Below the pieces are notes generated by a model, which was given only the letters and a program-made list of their open reading frames with translations, did no database searches and had not been told where the DNA came from. From NCBI GenBank assembly GCA_964498075.1, contig CAZCGA010000040.1:1-45784 (forward strand): a stretch of 45,784 nt of DNA, written 5' to 3'. A program made the position numbers and the translations under genes. This document shows, piece after piece, positions 7,801 to 16,199 of this stretch; the stretch's first letter is position 1; every line of letters starts with the position of its first letter. Origin of the DNA: CAZCGA01 sp964498075 (lineage in GTDB: Bacteria > Desulfobacterota > Binatia > HRBIN30).

Positions 7801-10800
7801 AGCCCCCCGGTGCTCGACAGGAAGTCGACGACGTTTGTGTCCTCGCTGCCCGCCAGCGGCGTTGCCGTCAGGGTCACTGCCTCGCCGAGAATGGCGATGT
7901 TCCCGCTCGCGCTGCTGGCGAGCGCGACGCTCGGCCCGGTGTGGTCGCTGGTGTTGAAGGTGACGCTGAACGCCGCCACCTGCGGGTTGTCGTACAGGTC
8001 CTTCCAGCCGCTCACGGTCACCCGGAAGCTGCGGTCGTCGGGCAGCAGCGTAGCGGGCTTGAAGATGAGGGTGCGATTGCCGTTGCTGTAGCTCACCGAG
8101 CCGCTCGCCGCCGTGCCGCTCGGCACCTCGATGAGGGTCACTGTCCCCGAGCCGACAGCGACCGCTTCGCTCCACTGCACGACGACCTGTCCCTGCACCA
8201 GGTTGGCGCCGATGACCCGCGGCGCGGTGACGTCGGCGGTCTGGAAGCTCGAGCGGAACACCGCGGCGATCGGCCGATTGAAATCGTCACGCACCTGCTG
8301 GTTCACTTCGAGCGTCAGCGCGCTGAGCTCGGGCCAGCCGATGGCCGGCGTGACGGTCACGCGTGTCCGGGCTGCATCGAGGGCACGCAGCACGGTCAAC
8401 ACGGCGCTGCCGGCGCGGACGATGATGCCGCCGGCAGTCGTCAGGCTCGCGGCCGTCACCGTGTCCGAGAAGTCGATGATGATCGGCGCGGTCAGCGCCA
8501 CACGCGTTGCGCCGCCCGGCGGACTGACGTCGACGACCGCGGGAATCGTGTCGTCGAGGGTGATGGGTGCCAGGCTCACCGTTGCCCCAGCCGTGTCGAT
8601 CCGGCCGGCGACCGTGCCGGCGCCGCGCGTGACGCTATCGAAGGCGTTGATGCTGAAGCCCCCGAGCGGCAGGTTGGCGATCGTGTAGCGGCCGTCGCTC
8701 GCGGTGATCGCCGGGACGCTGAAGACCGTGCCGGTGACATCGCTCGTGCCCGTGAGTGTCAGCAGCACGTTGGCCGCCGGCCGGATGCCGTCGCTCAGCA
8801 GGACGCTACCCGCAACCGTTCCCGCCGGCTCGATCACCACCTCGAGGTTGTCGACCACCTCGCCGTCGGTACTGAGCGTGCCGTTGGCGTTGCCCGCCAG
8901 TTGGCTGCCCACGAGCACCGCGGTGATGGTGAAGGATCCGGTCGGAATGTCGGTGAACGTGAACTGGCCGCTCGTATCGCTGAAGCCGGTGAAGGTCGTC
9001 CGCAGTACGCTCGTCGGCCCGGTAGGATTGAAGTCGCGGCGGATGAGGGTGAGGAGGGCAGGCGTCGTCAACTGATCGCCGAGTGCGCCGACCACCGTGC
9101 CGCGAATCGTGCCGGTGCCGAGGAAGACCACATCGACGACCACCGTCTCGCCGTCGGTCGCCGGATTCGCGGCCGTCGCGCCGCCGTCTTGGCCACCTTG
9201 CGCGCGTGCCGTGACGGTCACCGGCACCAACGGCACGCTTGGGAACACGAACTGTCCCTGCGCATCAGCGGTCGCGTTGAGGCGGGTATCGCCGCCGTCG
9301 AGCATGACGGTGGCAAAGGCTACGACCGTGCTGCCGTCGGCACGGAGCACGGTACCCGTGACGCGCGCCCGTCCCGCCAGGGTGATATCACGCGCGACCA
9401 GCTCGCCTTCCGTAGTCACCTGTCCGCTGGCGCTGCCGCCGGCGCCGCTGATCCGGTCGGTTGCTTGCAGCGTGAAGTCACCTTGCGGTACGCCGCCGAT
9501 GCGGTAATCGCCATCGAGATTGCTCGTCGTCGTGAGCTTACCGGGTCCGAAGAAAGAGACGTCGCGGACCAGGCCTTCCGGTCGCACCAGCAGCGAGGAG
9601 GTCAGCTCGACCTGCGCAGCGCTCGCTGTGGCACCCGACTGCCGGCGCACGATGCCGGAGACCGTTCCCACCGGCAGCAGGAACAGATCGACCGTGACCA
9701 CCTCGCCGCTGAAGTCCACCCGCCCGGCGCCGCGCCCGATGCGGCCGCTGCGCGGATCGAGGAACTCGAGCGAGAAGCTGCCAAGCGGCACGAACTCGAA
9801 GGTGTAGGCGCCGTCCACGCCGCTCGTCGTGTACGCCCCCAGATGCCCGCTCTGCAGCAGACGCACCTGCGCAAATGACAGCCGCGTCGTGCCGGTCGCG
9901 TCGTGCAGCGTTCCGGTAACCGTTCCCGACGGCGCCAGCGGGATGGTGACCTCGGCGTGCCCCTGATCCTCGACGATGGCGCCGCCCGAGCGCCCGCCGG
10001 TCAGCGACGCCGGATCCTCGGCGGTGACTGAGAGCTCGCCCTCCGGCACGCCCGCATACTCGACGACGCCGGCAGCGTCGCTGATCAAGGTCGGGAAGCC
10101 GCTCAGCAGGAAGGCCACCGGCGAGCCGCTGCTGAGTTGGACGCGCGCATTGGCGATCGGCTGGCCACTGCCGTTGACGACATGGACCGTCACCGTACCC
10201 TGGCCAAGCAGGCTGAGGTCGACCACCGTCTCGTCGCCCGTGAGCACGCTGCCGCGTACCACGCCGCGGTTGCCGCTGGCCGGATCGCGGGCGGTGATCA
10301 CGAACGGACGCGGCGGCAGCAGCGAGAAATTGAACGTGCCGTCGGCGTCGGTCTGAGTGACGCGCGGATCGTTGGAGACCCTGCTCGCGTCGATGTACGT
10401 GACTGCGATGCCGGCGCCGGCGCGCTGGCCGTTGGCGAGGAACACAGCCCCGCGCACGCGCCCGCTCTGGCCAAGGACGAGACAATGCTGAGTGAGCGCC
10501 GCAGCGGTCTCGACGGTCCCTTCGACCGCCGCCGGGTCGCCGTTGAACGGGCTGAGCGCCTGCAGGCGGTAGGTCGAGCCCACGGGAATCTGCGCGGTGA
10601 CCCGGCCGCTGCAGTTCGTGCTGGTGTCGGCGCAGCGCGCGCCGCACGTGGTAGCACCGAGCAGGCTCGTCGAGACCAGCTGATCGCTGGCGAGCGTCTT
10701 GTGCACGGGCTTGAGCTGGCCGAAGCCGTCGAAGGCGCCGTAGCTCACGATGATCTGCGCCGTGCGCGGCGAGAAGCCGTCGGCATCCAGTACTACCGCC

Positions 10801-13800
10801 GTGACCGTGCCGAGCCCGCGCAAGGTGACGTCTTGTACGACGGTCTGGCCGTTTACGAGCAGGCGCACCGGCTGGATCTGGCCGTCACCGCTCGGGTCGC
10901 TGGCGCGCAGCGTGTAATCGCCGCGCAGTGGCAGATTGCGGAACACGAACACGCCGCTGTGGTCGGTGGTGGTACGCAGGAAGCCGTCGTTGCCGAACCA
11001 CAAGAGGACTTCCGCGGCGCCCCGTACTGCGCCGTCGGCATGGTGCAGGACGCCGCGGATCGCTCCGCTGCCGGGCAGCACGATGGTCACCGGCACGACG
11101 CTGCCGGGCGCACCGACGTCGATCGCGGCAGCGGCCTCTGCACCGGTGGCTTCGTTGGCTGCGATCAGCGTGTGATGACCGATGCCGAGACCGTCGATGG
11201 TGAAGTTGCCGTTGGCGTCGGTGCGCACCAAGACGGTGCCGCCTTGCACGCCGACGTCCGCCGCCGGCTGCCCGTAGGGATAGAGCACGCGGCCAACGAC
11301 GGTCGCCGTACCCGGGAAGATCAGGCTCACGGGGGTGGTCACGCCGGGCGCAATCGTGGCGCGAACCTCGGCCTGCTCGGCCGTCTCCTGGCGCACGGCA
11401 CGCACGATCACGCTGCCGGGCTTGACCCCGTTGAGGAGGAAGTGCCCGGTGCGGTCGGTGCGCACGTCGCGCTCGAACTCCTGCGCCGGATCGAACACCG
11501 CGACGGTGACTCCCGGACCCACGGCTTGCAGGCCATTGCTGATGGCTGATCGCTGATCGCTGATGGCCGCTTCGTACACGGTCCCTTCAATCGCGCCCGT
11601 ATCGGCGAATACCAGCACGTTCGCCGTCGCCGTCGCACCCGCGGTGTCCAACGTCGCCGCCACAGAGCCGCTGCGCACGGCGCCGCTGAGGCTGTCGCGA
11701 GCCTCGGCCGATACCAGCAGGTTGCCGACGGCGACGTTGTTGGTGGTGAACGTGCCGTTGGCGTCGGTCACCACTTGCCGCTGGCTGTCGTCCGTCAGGC
11801 TCTCCACCGTGACGCTCGCTTGCGGCACCGCCAGGCCCGTGGCTGCATCAACCACCGCCCCGGTCACCCGGCCGATCCCGAGCATCAGCAAGTCGATGCG
11901 CATCTGTTGGTGCTCTTGCGTGATATTGGCGAAGCGTTGTGCGCGCTGCGCGGTGTCCGGGTCGATGGCGATGACACGGAACGGGCCGACGTCATCCCGC
12001 GCCACGAAATCGAAGCGATAGTAGCCGTCGGCATCGGTCGCCGTCTGCCCCGTGACGATCTCGATCTCGAACCCGAAGAAGTCGTCGATGAACTGCTCGC
12101 GCAGCTCCAGCGGCGCGAGGGGAACGGGCTCGCCGGTACCCTTGCGTACGAAGCCAGATACGATGCCGCCGACCGGGGTGAGGAAATCGGGAATCACCGG
12201 CCGCGTATCGCTCTCCGGCACTTGCGCCGTGCCGCCGGGCGACCGAGCGCGGGTGCTGCTCAGCGTGTATTGGAAGAAGCGCGATACCGACGACAGGAAG
12301 CTCAGCAGCACGATGCGATTGCTCGGCAACACGCGCAGGCGGGTCACCGCATCCGGCGTGCGTCCCTGCGCCAGCGGCCCCTGTCCGTCCGCATAGCTCA
12401 GGCCGAAGCCGCCGCCGTCGCCGATGCTGGTCGGGTCGATGTCGCGGTCGTAGAGCACGGCGACGACGCGGCCGCGCTGCAACGGATCGGCCTCCGGTAT
12501 CTGCCGCGCGCCGACGATACGCGGCCCCACGTTGGCGTCGAAGGAACGCAAGGTGCCGGGGGTGCGCTGTTGGTTGTCGGGGAGTTGGAACACCGACGGC
12601 GCGCCGTCTCCCGGCACGAGGCGAATCGTCGCCGGCTGTCCGGCGGTGAGTGTGACGTCGGAGAAGACCAGCTGCCGCAACGTCCCAGTCGGGCCGGGGA
12701 TCACAATTCCGATGTCGGTCGGCCCCGTGCCGGTCACGGTCACGTCGTAGAATGTACTCTGGTCGGCGCGTCCGATGAGCGCCAACTGCCCGTCCGCGAA
12801 CCCGAGCAGGACGGCGCCGGGGATGTCGCGTGCGATCGAGGCCTGACGGCTCTCGACTGCGGTGCGTCTTCCATGATCGTCGATGAGCGCGACCTGCCCG
12901 TCGCCGCTCGCCGCCACCGACACGAACGTCGGCCGGTACTGTTCCGCCGCGGCAAGCTCGGCCTGGTAGTCGATCAGCGTGGCCGCCGTGCCGTCTCGCG
13001 CATCTTGGATGACCCCTGCACACGCTGTCTCCAGATCATGGCCCGCCCGCGTCGTGCGCATGATCTCGTCGAAGCCGGGATCGTGATCCATGTTCGTGCT
13101 CGCGTTCGTCCCCACCCCCGCCCCATTGCCGAGCCAGTCCAACATCAAGTCGCCGATCGACGTCAGCGTCTCTTCGCCGATGCGGATGCGCAGCCCCGCT
13201 TCGGTGAGCTGGCCGGCGCGTTGCTCGACCAGCGAGCGGGCAATGCGAGACTGGATGCCGGTCGGCGCGCCCTGCGGCGCGGTGGCGACGCTGTGGGCGA
13301 GGCCGAGGACGCGCATCGCGCTGGCGAAGAAGTCGGGCGGCAGGTCGTTGACGTACGGTGCGAGCACCAGCGACTCGGGCGAGAGGGGTATGCCGCGATC
13401 GCCGATGCCGGTGCGCAGCACAAAGCTGCCGAGGGCGCTGTCGCTGGTGAACCCGGTGGCGGTCACTTGCCCGTTCTTGCGCGCGATGAGCTTGTACTCG
13501 ACCGTCGCCACGTCGTTGCGCCGGATGGTCGGCACGACGACCGTACCCACCTCGGATCCGTCGCCCCCTGGGAGAGGGTCAGGGTGAGGACTCGTGCTGA
13601 TGAGCGTTGCGCCGGAAACGTCCTTTGGATCGAGCGACAGGGTGACGAGGTTGGCGTCGGCCGCGCCGGTGTTGTGGATGGTGACGAACAGCGAGTACGT
13701 CTCGCCGGCGCGCACTACGTTGGGGTGGTTGAAGGTAAACGCAAACCGCGGATTGCGCACCAGCACGGTGCCGAGGGCTTTGCCTTTCAGCGGCACCGGC

Positions 13801-14918
13801 CCGATCGGCAGTCCCTGCAGCTCGGCGTTGATGGTCACCTCGAGGCGGTGTGTCCCTTCGAGCCGGCCTTCGACGGCGAGCTCGCCGCCGGCGTCCTCGC
13901 CCGGTCCGAAGGCGGCGGCGCCGGTGCGCTTGTCGTTCACCTCCACCGTTCCCGGTGTCGCCGGCGTGCCTGCCTGCGTGCGCGCAAACGCCAGGGGATC
14001 GTCGGCGCTCGCGGCGACGCCGTCGGCGCCCACCGGCAGCGTCATGGTGGCCGTGGCGCCGGTGACCACCAGACGGCTCCCCGGCGGCGCCACGTTGGAG
14101 ACCAGCACGATGACTTGGAAGAACTGGTGCAGGAAGGCGATGTTGCCGGGGATGACGATGACGGCGGGGATCGGCGGGATCTGCGCACGCTCGTCGTCGA
14201 GGGGTGGGCCTTCCAGCATGAGCGGGGTCACTTCGAGGTTCGGGATGGCGAGCTGCGGGACTTTCACCGGCAGGGTGACGCCGCCCGTCGCGTCGGCCAC
14301 GGCGTCGTCTTGTGGGAAGGCGACGTCGAAGCGGATCGGCACCTGCCCCGACTCGGTACCGATACCGAAGGTGAACTCGAAGGCGGAGAAGTTGGAGCTG
14401 TCGATGACGATGCCGCGGTCCTGGATCTCATCGAGGGACAGCGGGCGTGAAGAGACGGAGGAGACGATGAGCGTATCGATAACGGTGAGGGTGGCGACGG
14501 CGGGCTCGGCGGGGAGGATGAAGGTGCCGTCCGCGTCTTCGAGGCGCAGGTTGTCGATGACGTAGTTGCCGGCGGTGAGGAGCGGTGGAATGGCGAGGAG
14601 CTGGCCGGCGATCGTGTGCAGTGGCTGTGGTGTGAGCAGGCCGGGCCCGCTCAGCTCACCTTTGACGACGAGAGTTGCCAGAGTGGGATCGGAGACCGGC
14701 TCCGAGGGGTTTGCGGGATCGACGAGCTGTGTGGCCAAGCCGGTGGGCTGATTGCGTGGTACCGTTTGCGTGGCGGGCGAATCGGCGAGCCGGACGCCGA
14801 GAATGCGGAGGGTGCCGGAGCCGAGGACCGGCTGTGCGTAGCTGACGTCGGGCAGTAGTGTCGCAAGCAGCACCGCTGCCAGTAACCCGACGAGCCACCC
14901 TGTGGTCCGACCCCCCAT
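4860..14918 (-). CDS. 3352-residue secreted multidomain protein (carboxypeptidase-regulatory-like repeats, Ig-like, PKD)
   Basis: A signal peptide is clear: a hydrophobic core at about 8-23 ending ...VSYAQP. Domains in order, with approximate positions: an N-terminal region with a CARDB-like part (1-920); about 13 beta-sandwich repeats of carboxypeptidase-regulatory-like type (923-2120), each opening with a G-x-V-x-G-x-V pattern and a DxxG-x-F/Y strand; two Big_5-like domains (2124-2325); four Ig-like units (2325-2735); a PKD domain with DAGVDQ and SSDPDG (2735-2815); a Thr-Pro linker (2816-2883); a Cys-bearing duplicated C-terminal region (2885-3265); and a second Thr-Pro tail (3273-3351). 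The protein stops inside that tail, with no anchor or sorting domain. Such proteins are surface or extracellular adhesion/structural molecules by family; no ligand is evident. Short dispersed repeats are read in frame near residues 450 and 1125. It lies 108 bases downstream of the propeller gene. Confidence 0.85.
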   Translation of the reverse strand: MGGRTTGWLVGLLAAVLLATLLPDVSYAQPVLGSGTLRILGVRLADSPATQTVPRNQPTGLATQLVDPANPSEPVSDPTLATLVVKGELSGPGLLTPQPLHTIAGQLLAIPPLLTAGNYVIDNLRLEDADGTFILPAEPAVATLTVIDTLIVSSVSSRPLSLDEIQDRGIVIDSSNFSAFEFTFGIGTESGQVPIRFDVAFPQDDAVADATGGVTLPVKVPQLAIPNLEVTPLMLEGPPLDDERAQIPPIPAVIVIPGNIAFLHQFFQVIVLVSNVAPPGSRLVVTGATATMTLPVGADGVAASADDPLAFARTQAGTPATPGTVEVNDKRTGAAAFGPGEDAGGELAVEGRLEGTHRLEVTINAELQGLPIGPVPLKGKALGTVLVRNPRFAFTFNHPNVVRAGETYSLFVTIHNTGAADANLVTLSLDPKDVSGATLISTSPHPDPLPGGDGSEVGTVVVPTIRRNDVATVEYKLIARKNGQVTATGFTSDSALGSFVLRTGIGDRGIPLSPESLVLAPYVNDLPPDFFASAMRVLGLAHSVATAPQGAPTGIQSRIARSLVEQRAGQLTEAGLRIRIGEETLTSIGDLMLDWLGNGAGVGTNASTNMDHDPGFDEIMRTTRAGHDLETACAGVIQDARDGTAATLIDYQAELAAAEQYRPTFVSVAASGDGQVALIDDHGRRTAVESRQASIARDIPGAVLLGFADGQLALIGRADQSTFYDVTVTGTGPTDIGIVIPGPTGTLRQLVFSDVTLTAGQPATIRLVPGDGAPSVFQLPDNQQRTPGTLRSFDANVGPRIVGARQIPEADPLQRGRVVAVLYDRDIDPTSIGDGGGFGLSYADGQGPLAQGRTPDAVTRLRVLPSNRIVLLSFLSSVSRFFQYTLSSTRARSPGGTAQVPESDTRPVIPDFLTPVGGIVSGFVRKGTGEPVPLAPLELREQFIDDFFGFEIEIVTGQTATDADGYYRFDFVARDDVGPFRVIAIDPDTAQRAQRFANITQEHQQMRIDLLMLGIGRVTGAVVDAATGLAVPQASVTVESLTDDSQRQVVTDANGTFTTNNVAVGNLLVSAEARDSLSGAVRSGSVAATLDTAGATATANVLVFADTGAIEGTVYEAAISDQRSAISNGLQAVGPGVTVAVFDPAQEFERDVRTDRTGHFLLNGVKPGSVIVRAVRQETAEQAEVRATIAPGVTTPVSLIFPGTATVVGRVLYPYGQPAADVGVQGGTVLVRTDANGNFTIDGLGIGHHTLIAANEATGAEAAAAIDVGAPGSVVPVTIVLPGSGAIRGVLHHADGAVRGAAEVLLWFGNDGFLRTTTDHSGVFVFRNLPLRGDYTLRASDPSGDGQIQPVRLLVNGQTVVQDVTLRGLGTVTAVVLDADGFSPRTAQIIVSYGAFDGFGQLKPVHKTLASDQLVSTSLLGATTCGARCADTSTNCSGRVTAQIPVGSTYRLQALSPFNGDPAAVEGTVETAAALTQHCLVLGQSGRVRGAVFLANGQRAGAGIAVTYIDASRVSNDPRVTQTDADGTFNFSLLPPRPFVITARDPASGNRGVVRGSVLTGDETVVDLSLLGQGTVTVHVVNGSGQPIANARVQLSSGSPVAFLLSGFPTLISDAAGVVEYAGVPEGELSVTAEDPASLTGGRSGGAIVEDQGHAEVTIPLAPSGTVTGTLHDATGTTRLSFAQVRLLQSGHLGAYTTSGVDGAYTFEFVPLGSFSLEFLDPRSGRIGRGAGRVDFSGEVVTVDLFLLPVGTVSGIVRRQSGATASAAQVELTSSLLVRPEGLVRDVSFFGPGKLTTTSNLDGDYRIGGVPQGDFTLQATDRISGAGGSASGQVTTEGELVARDITLAGRARVTGTVLRADGSTVVAFATVMLDGGDTRLNATADAQGQFVFPSVPLVPVTVTARAQGGQDGGATAANPATDGETVVVDVVFLGTGTIRGTVVGALGDQLTTPALLTLIRRDFNPTGPTSVLRTTFTGFSDTSGQFTFTDIPTGSFTITAVLVGSQLAGNANGTLSTDGEVVDNLEVVIEPAGTVAGSVLLSDGIRPAANVLLTLTGTSDVTGTVFSVPAITASDGRYTIANLPLGGFSINAFDSVTRGAGTVAGRIDTAGATVSLAPITLDDTIPAVVDVSPPGGATRVALTAPIIIDFSDTVTAASLTTAGGIIVRAGSAVLTVLRALDAARTRVTVTPAIGWPELSALTLEVNQQVRDDFNRPIAAVFRSSFQTADVTAPRVIGANLVQGQVVVQWSEAVAVGSGTVTLIEVPSGTAASGSVSYSNGNRTLIFKPATLLPDDRSFRVTVSGWKDLYDNPQVAAFSVTFNTSDHTGPSVALASSASGNIAILGEAVTLTATPLAGSEDTNVVDFLSSTGGLIGSDNTLPFTHSFTANAPATITAVATDFAGNRGPAVSISIAAVANQPPSVQLTAPGAGSTIGTGKTFSVSALASDDLELKQVELAVNGSELHLTQVVHFAPGRTTATATFAVAIPAAAQPDDALVVSLVARDTRDLVSSASSVSVRVVDATPPTATLTSLAGNFVVNPGTTIPITIQADDAVGVATIRFHTEGAVSAQDSAGVSPTLRSVNATFGLVIPAAVPEASTVTVVAEALDAAGNVGTAPRITLTVRDGTPPAVAIVAPSPDVEQIGGSAVMVAARPSDNNMVAAVDFFADCDVTTHGCRLVTTDRTADASGNYTAAILLPRGAAGAVLGVQAVDAQGNRSSIATVTIPLRPNQLPVADAGVDQAVLTGVATTLSGAASSDPDGSALAYRWRLISKPAGSATALGSATFRDPTIRPDVAGTYVLGLVVNDGIDDSAEDAVTLAAAVATPTNTPTSTSTATVTPTPSDTPTPTNTPTITNTPTVTPTPTDTGTPTATPTITATAAATSSTGSGHAFLRFTAANIRPSSGTVGYLSMASSSETNEARQRLSLPSSGRLSNLYVKCGASLVASGVFTLRKNGTSTGLTCTVGNSATCTNSVDRVDYDAGDSLSMQVEVAAATANPACAVTVRVTANGADTTHHNPMLAWVPSATTTGINDRYCAAKTYDQTASRCESTNANPGGAGVRIPSAGTFVALSQSIDAVSSGTYTTMARNVTLGVDSDLAVPLTNQLAASDTVCTSQCSISAGNAIALHTVHSGATDTRYLGHVVEWSGTPVEFVGGGALLAGTSYGVMHLAWGTGQGGVLAASPARLQKLYCDLTASQSAATTCRVCVGIGGGDVSTCTGTPSCTIAVGQTACSDLVTTYDIAAGDSYAVKVTGPSSPTGNISAAFELSEIPPTPAPTATPTVTNTPSPTTPVPVDSPTFSPPPPPVPNLTATPRPSPTPIGTLTPTPTPTVIASPTHTPTATATATPLS
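4863..5100 (-). repeat. Thr-Pro low-complexity tail of the 3352-residue protein
   Basis: A degenerate microsatellite-like tract encoding TPTPTPT/TATATAT motifs at the extreme C-terminus. The plus strand is a GT/GGCGTC-rich array. In comparable proteins such tracts are flexible linkers in front of another domain, but here the gene ends within it. Confidence 0.75.
6270..6465 (-). repeat. Thr-Pro linker tract inside the 3352-residue gene
   Basis: Imperfect NTPT/TPTP hexanucleotide-type array separating the PKD domain from the C-terminal Cys-bearing region, about residues 2816-2883. Likely an extended, flexible spacer. Confidence 0.75.
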
Positions 14919-15026
14919 GTGTGGTTCTCTCAGGCTCTCAACGTGGGCCTCTCAACCGGCGATTCATTCTTCGGTCCGTCTGCCGGCTCGGCGCCTGCAG
15001 CCGGCGGTGCCGTCTGAAGTGTTTCG

Positions 15027-16199
15027 TCATGGCGTCGGCGGTGCAGGCGTCGGGTCAGGTGACAAAAGCGGTTCGGTTGGGGTCAGTGCGGCAATCTGAC
15101 GGAAGTAGTCCGGCACAAACTGAAGCGTTTGGCCGCCGTCGGTGGTCTTGTAGATGGCGTTCTCGTACGCGGGCAGCCAGCCATTGTCGCCATCCAAAAA
15201 GAACAGCCCAGCAAAGTGCGTCGGCGCGGCAAACGTGGTCCGCGTCCACGTTGAACCATCCCACTTGACTAGGAGGCCACGGGCGATGAACGCAGGTGCG
15301 GGAATTCCCGTTCCGATATACTTCGCGAGCTCGGTATCCGTGAACCCAACATCGGAGCCGACTACCAGAACCAAGTTCGAACTCACCGCTTGGATTTGGT
15401 TTATCCGATCGCGCCCATCCGCCAGCAACGGAATGTGAGTGTCCTGCCAAGTGAGGCCGCGATCGCGCGTCACGAGCAGAGGCCCTTGCAGAGCCACCCA
15501 GCCCGCGCAAAAGCTGTTGCGAGTGCAACTCACCTGATCAAAGTTGGGCGAGTTGGGTACCGCGGTCCAGATCGCCCCGCCGTCCGTCGTATGCAGGACT
15601 CGACCACCGACGGTCGTCCCTTCCCTGTCGTCGAACATCCATATGCCTTCCGGCCCGCCAACCGAGAGTGGCACCAGCTTGGGCGTCCATGTCCGTCCGC
15701 CATCCACCGTCTTTAGGACGTTCTGCTGGCACGTCATCCAGCCTTGCGTCGCTGCCCGAAAGAACGGTCCGCCGCCACACGTCAGCGGTTCCGTCTTCCC
15801 GCTCTGTTGATCCACGAAGTGGGGCGACGAGACAGTGATGCTGCGACCACCGTCGCTGGTCCGTCGCAGCGTGCCGCTGCGATGCAATACCCAAAAGTGG
15901 TCCGCGTCGAGGAAGAAGATCGCCTCAATGTCTTCCTCCAGGCCACCCTCGCTCACATCGAGCACTAGTCGCCAACTCGTGCCGCCATCCTGAGTGGCGA
16001 TAACGGTTGTCGGTGCTGCGTTGCCGAAGACATAGCCGTGTTGCATGTCGGTAAAGAACGCGCCCTTGAACTCGCGGACCAGACCCCTCGGAACTTCCGG
16101 CTCCGCTGACGCGCGTGCTGCCCCCCAGGCAATTTCAAGTGCAAACAAAGCAACGCTTGCGGCCTTCATGGCACGCGGTGACATTCGCTGATTCGACAT
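15027..16199 (-). CDS. Secreted Asp-box (YCF48/BNR-like) beta-propeller protein
   Basis: About 390 residues. After a signal peptide (hydrophobic segment ending ...AARASAEP) come six Asp-box-like turns with the pattern [ST]x-D-x-G-x-[TS]: DGGTSW, DGGRSI, DGGRTW, DGGAIW, DRGLTW and DGGQTL. They are spread about 45-70 residues apart, as in sialidase/YCF48-type propellers. YCF48 itself helps assemble photosystem II, but stand-alone bacterial homologues have varied or unknown roles, so only the fold is inferred. The start at 16199 is supported by GGAG seven bases upstream; it overlaps the end of the lipase-like gene by 34 bases. An internal ATG at 16169 also overlaps that gene's TGA in an ATGA. 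The C-terminus is a short Pro/Thr tail (TPAPPTP) with no anchor. Probably co-transcribed with both giant genes. Confidence 0.8.
   Translation of the reverse strand: MSNQRMSPRAMKAASVALFALEIAWGAARASAEPEVPRGLVREFKGAFFTDMQHGYVFGNAAPTTVIATQDGGTSWRLVLDVSEGGLEEDIEAIFFLDADHFWVLHRSGTLRRTSDGGRSITVSSPHFVDQQSGKTEPLTCGGGPFFRAATQGWMTCQQNVLKTVDGGRTWTPKLVPLSVGGPEGIWMFDDREGTTVGGRVLHTTDGGAIWTAVPNSPNFDQVSCTRNSFCAGWVALQGPLLVTRDRGLTWQDTHIPLLADGRDRINQIQAVSSNLVLVVGSDVGFTDTELAKYIGTGIPAPAFIARGLLVKWDGSTWTRTTFAAPTHFAGLFFLDGDNGWLPAYENAIYKTTDGGQTLQFVPDYFRQIAALTPTEPLLSPDPTPAPPTP

Noticed and set aside
7230..9878. Long open frame of 882 codons on the plus strand inside the 3352-residue gene
   Set aside because: Composition is Arg/Asp/His-rich with no motif, it lacks domain structure, and the opposite strand encodes clear repeats with a signal peptide. 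Long antisense frames are expected in such GC-rich DNA.
11775..14450. Second long plus-strand frame (891 codons) in the same gene
   Set aside because: Same reasons: antisense shadow without recognisable protein features.
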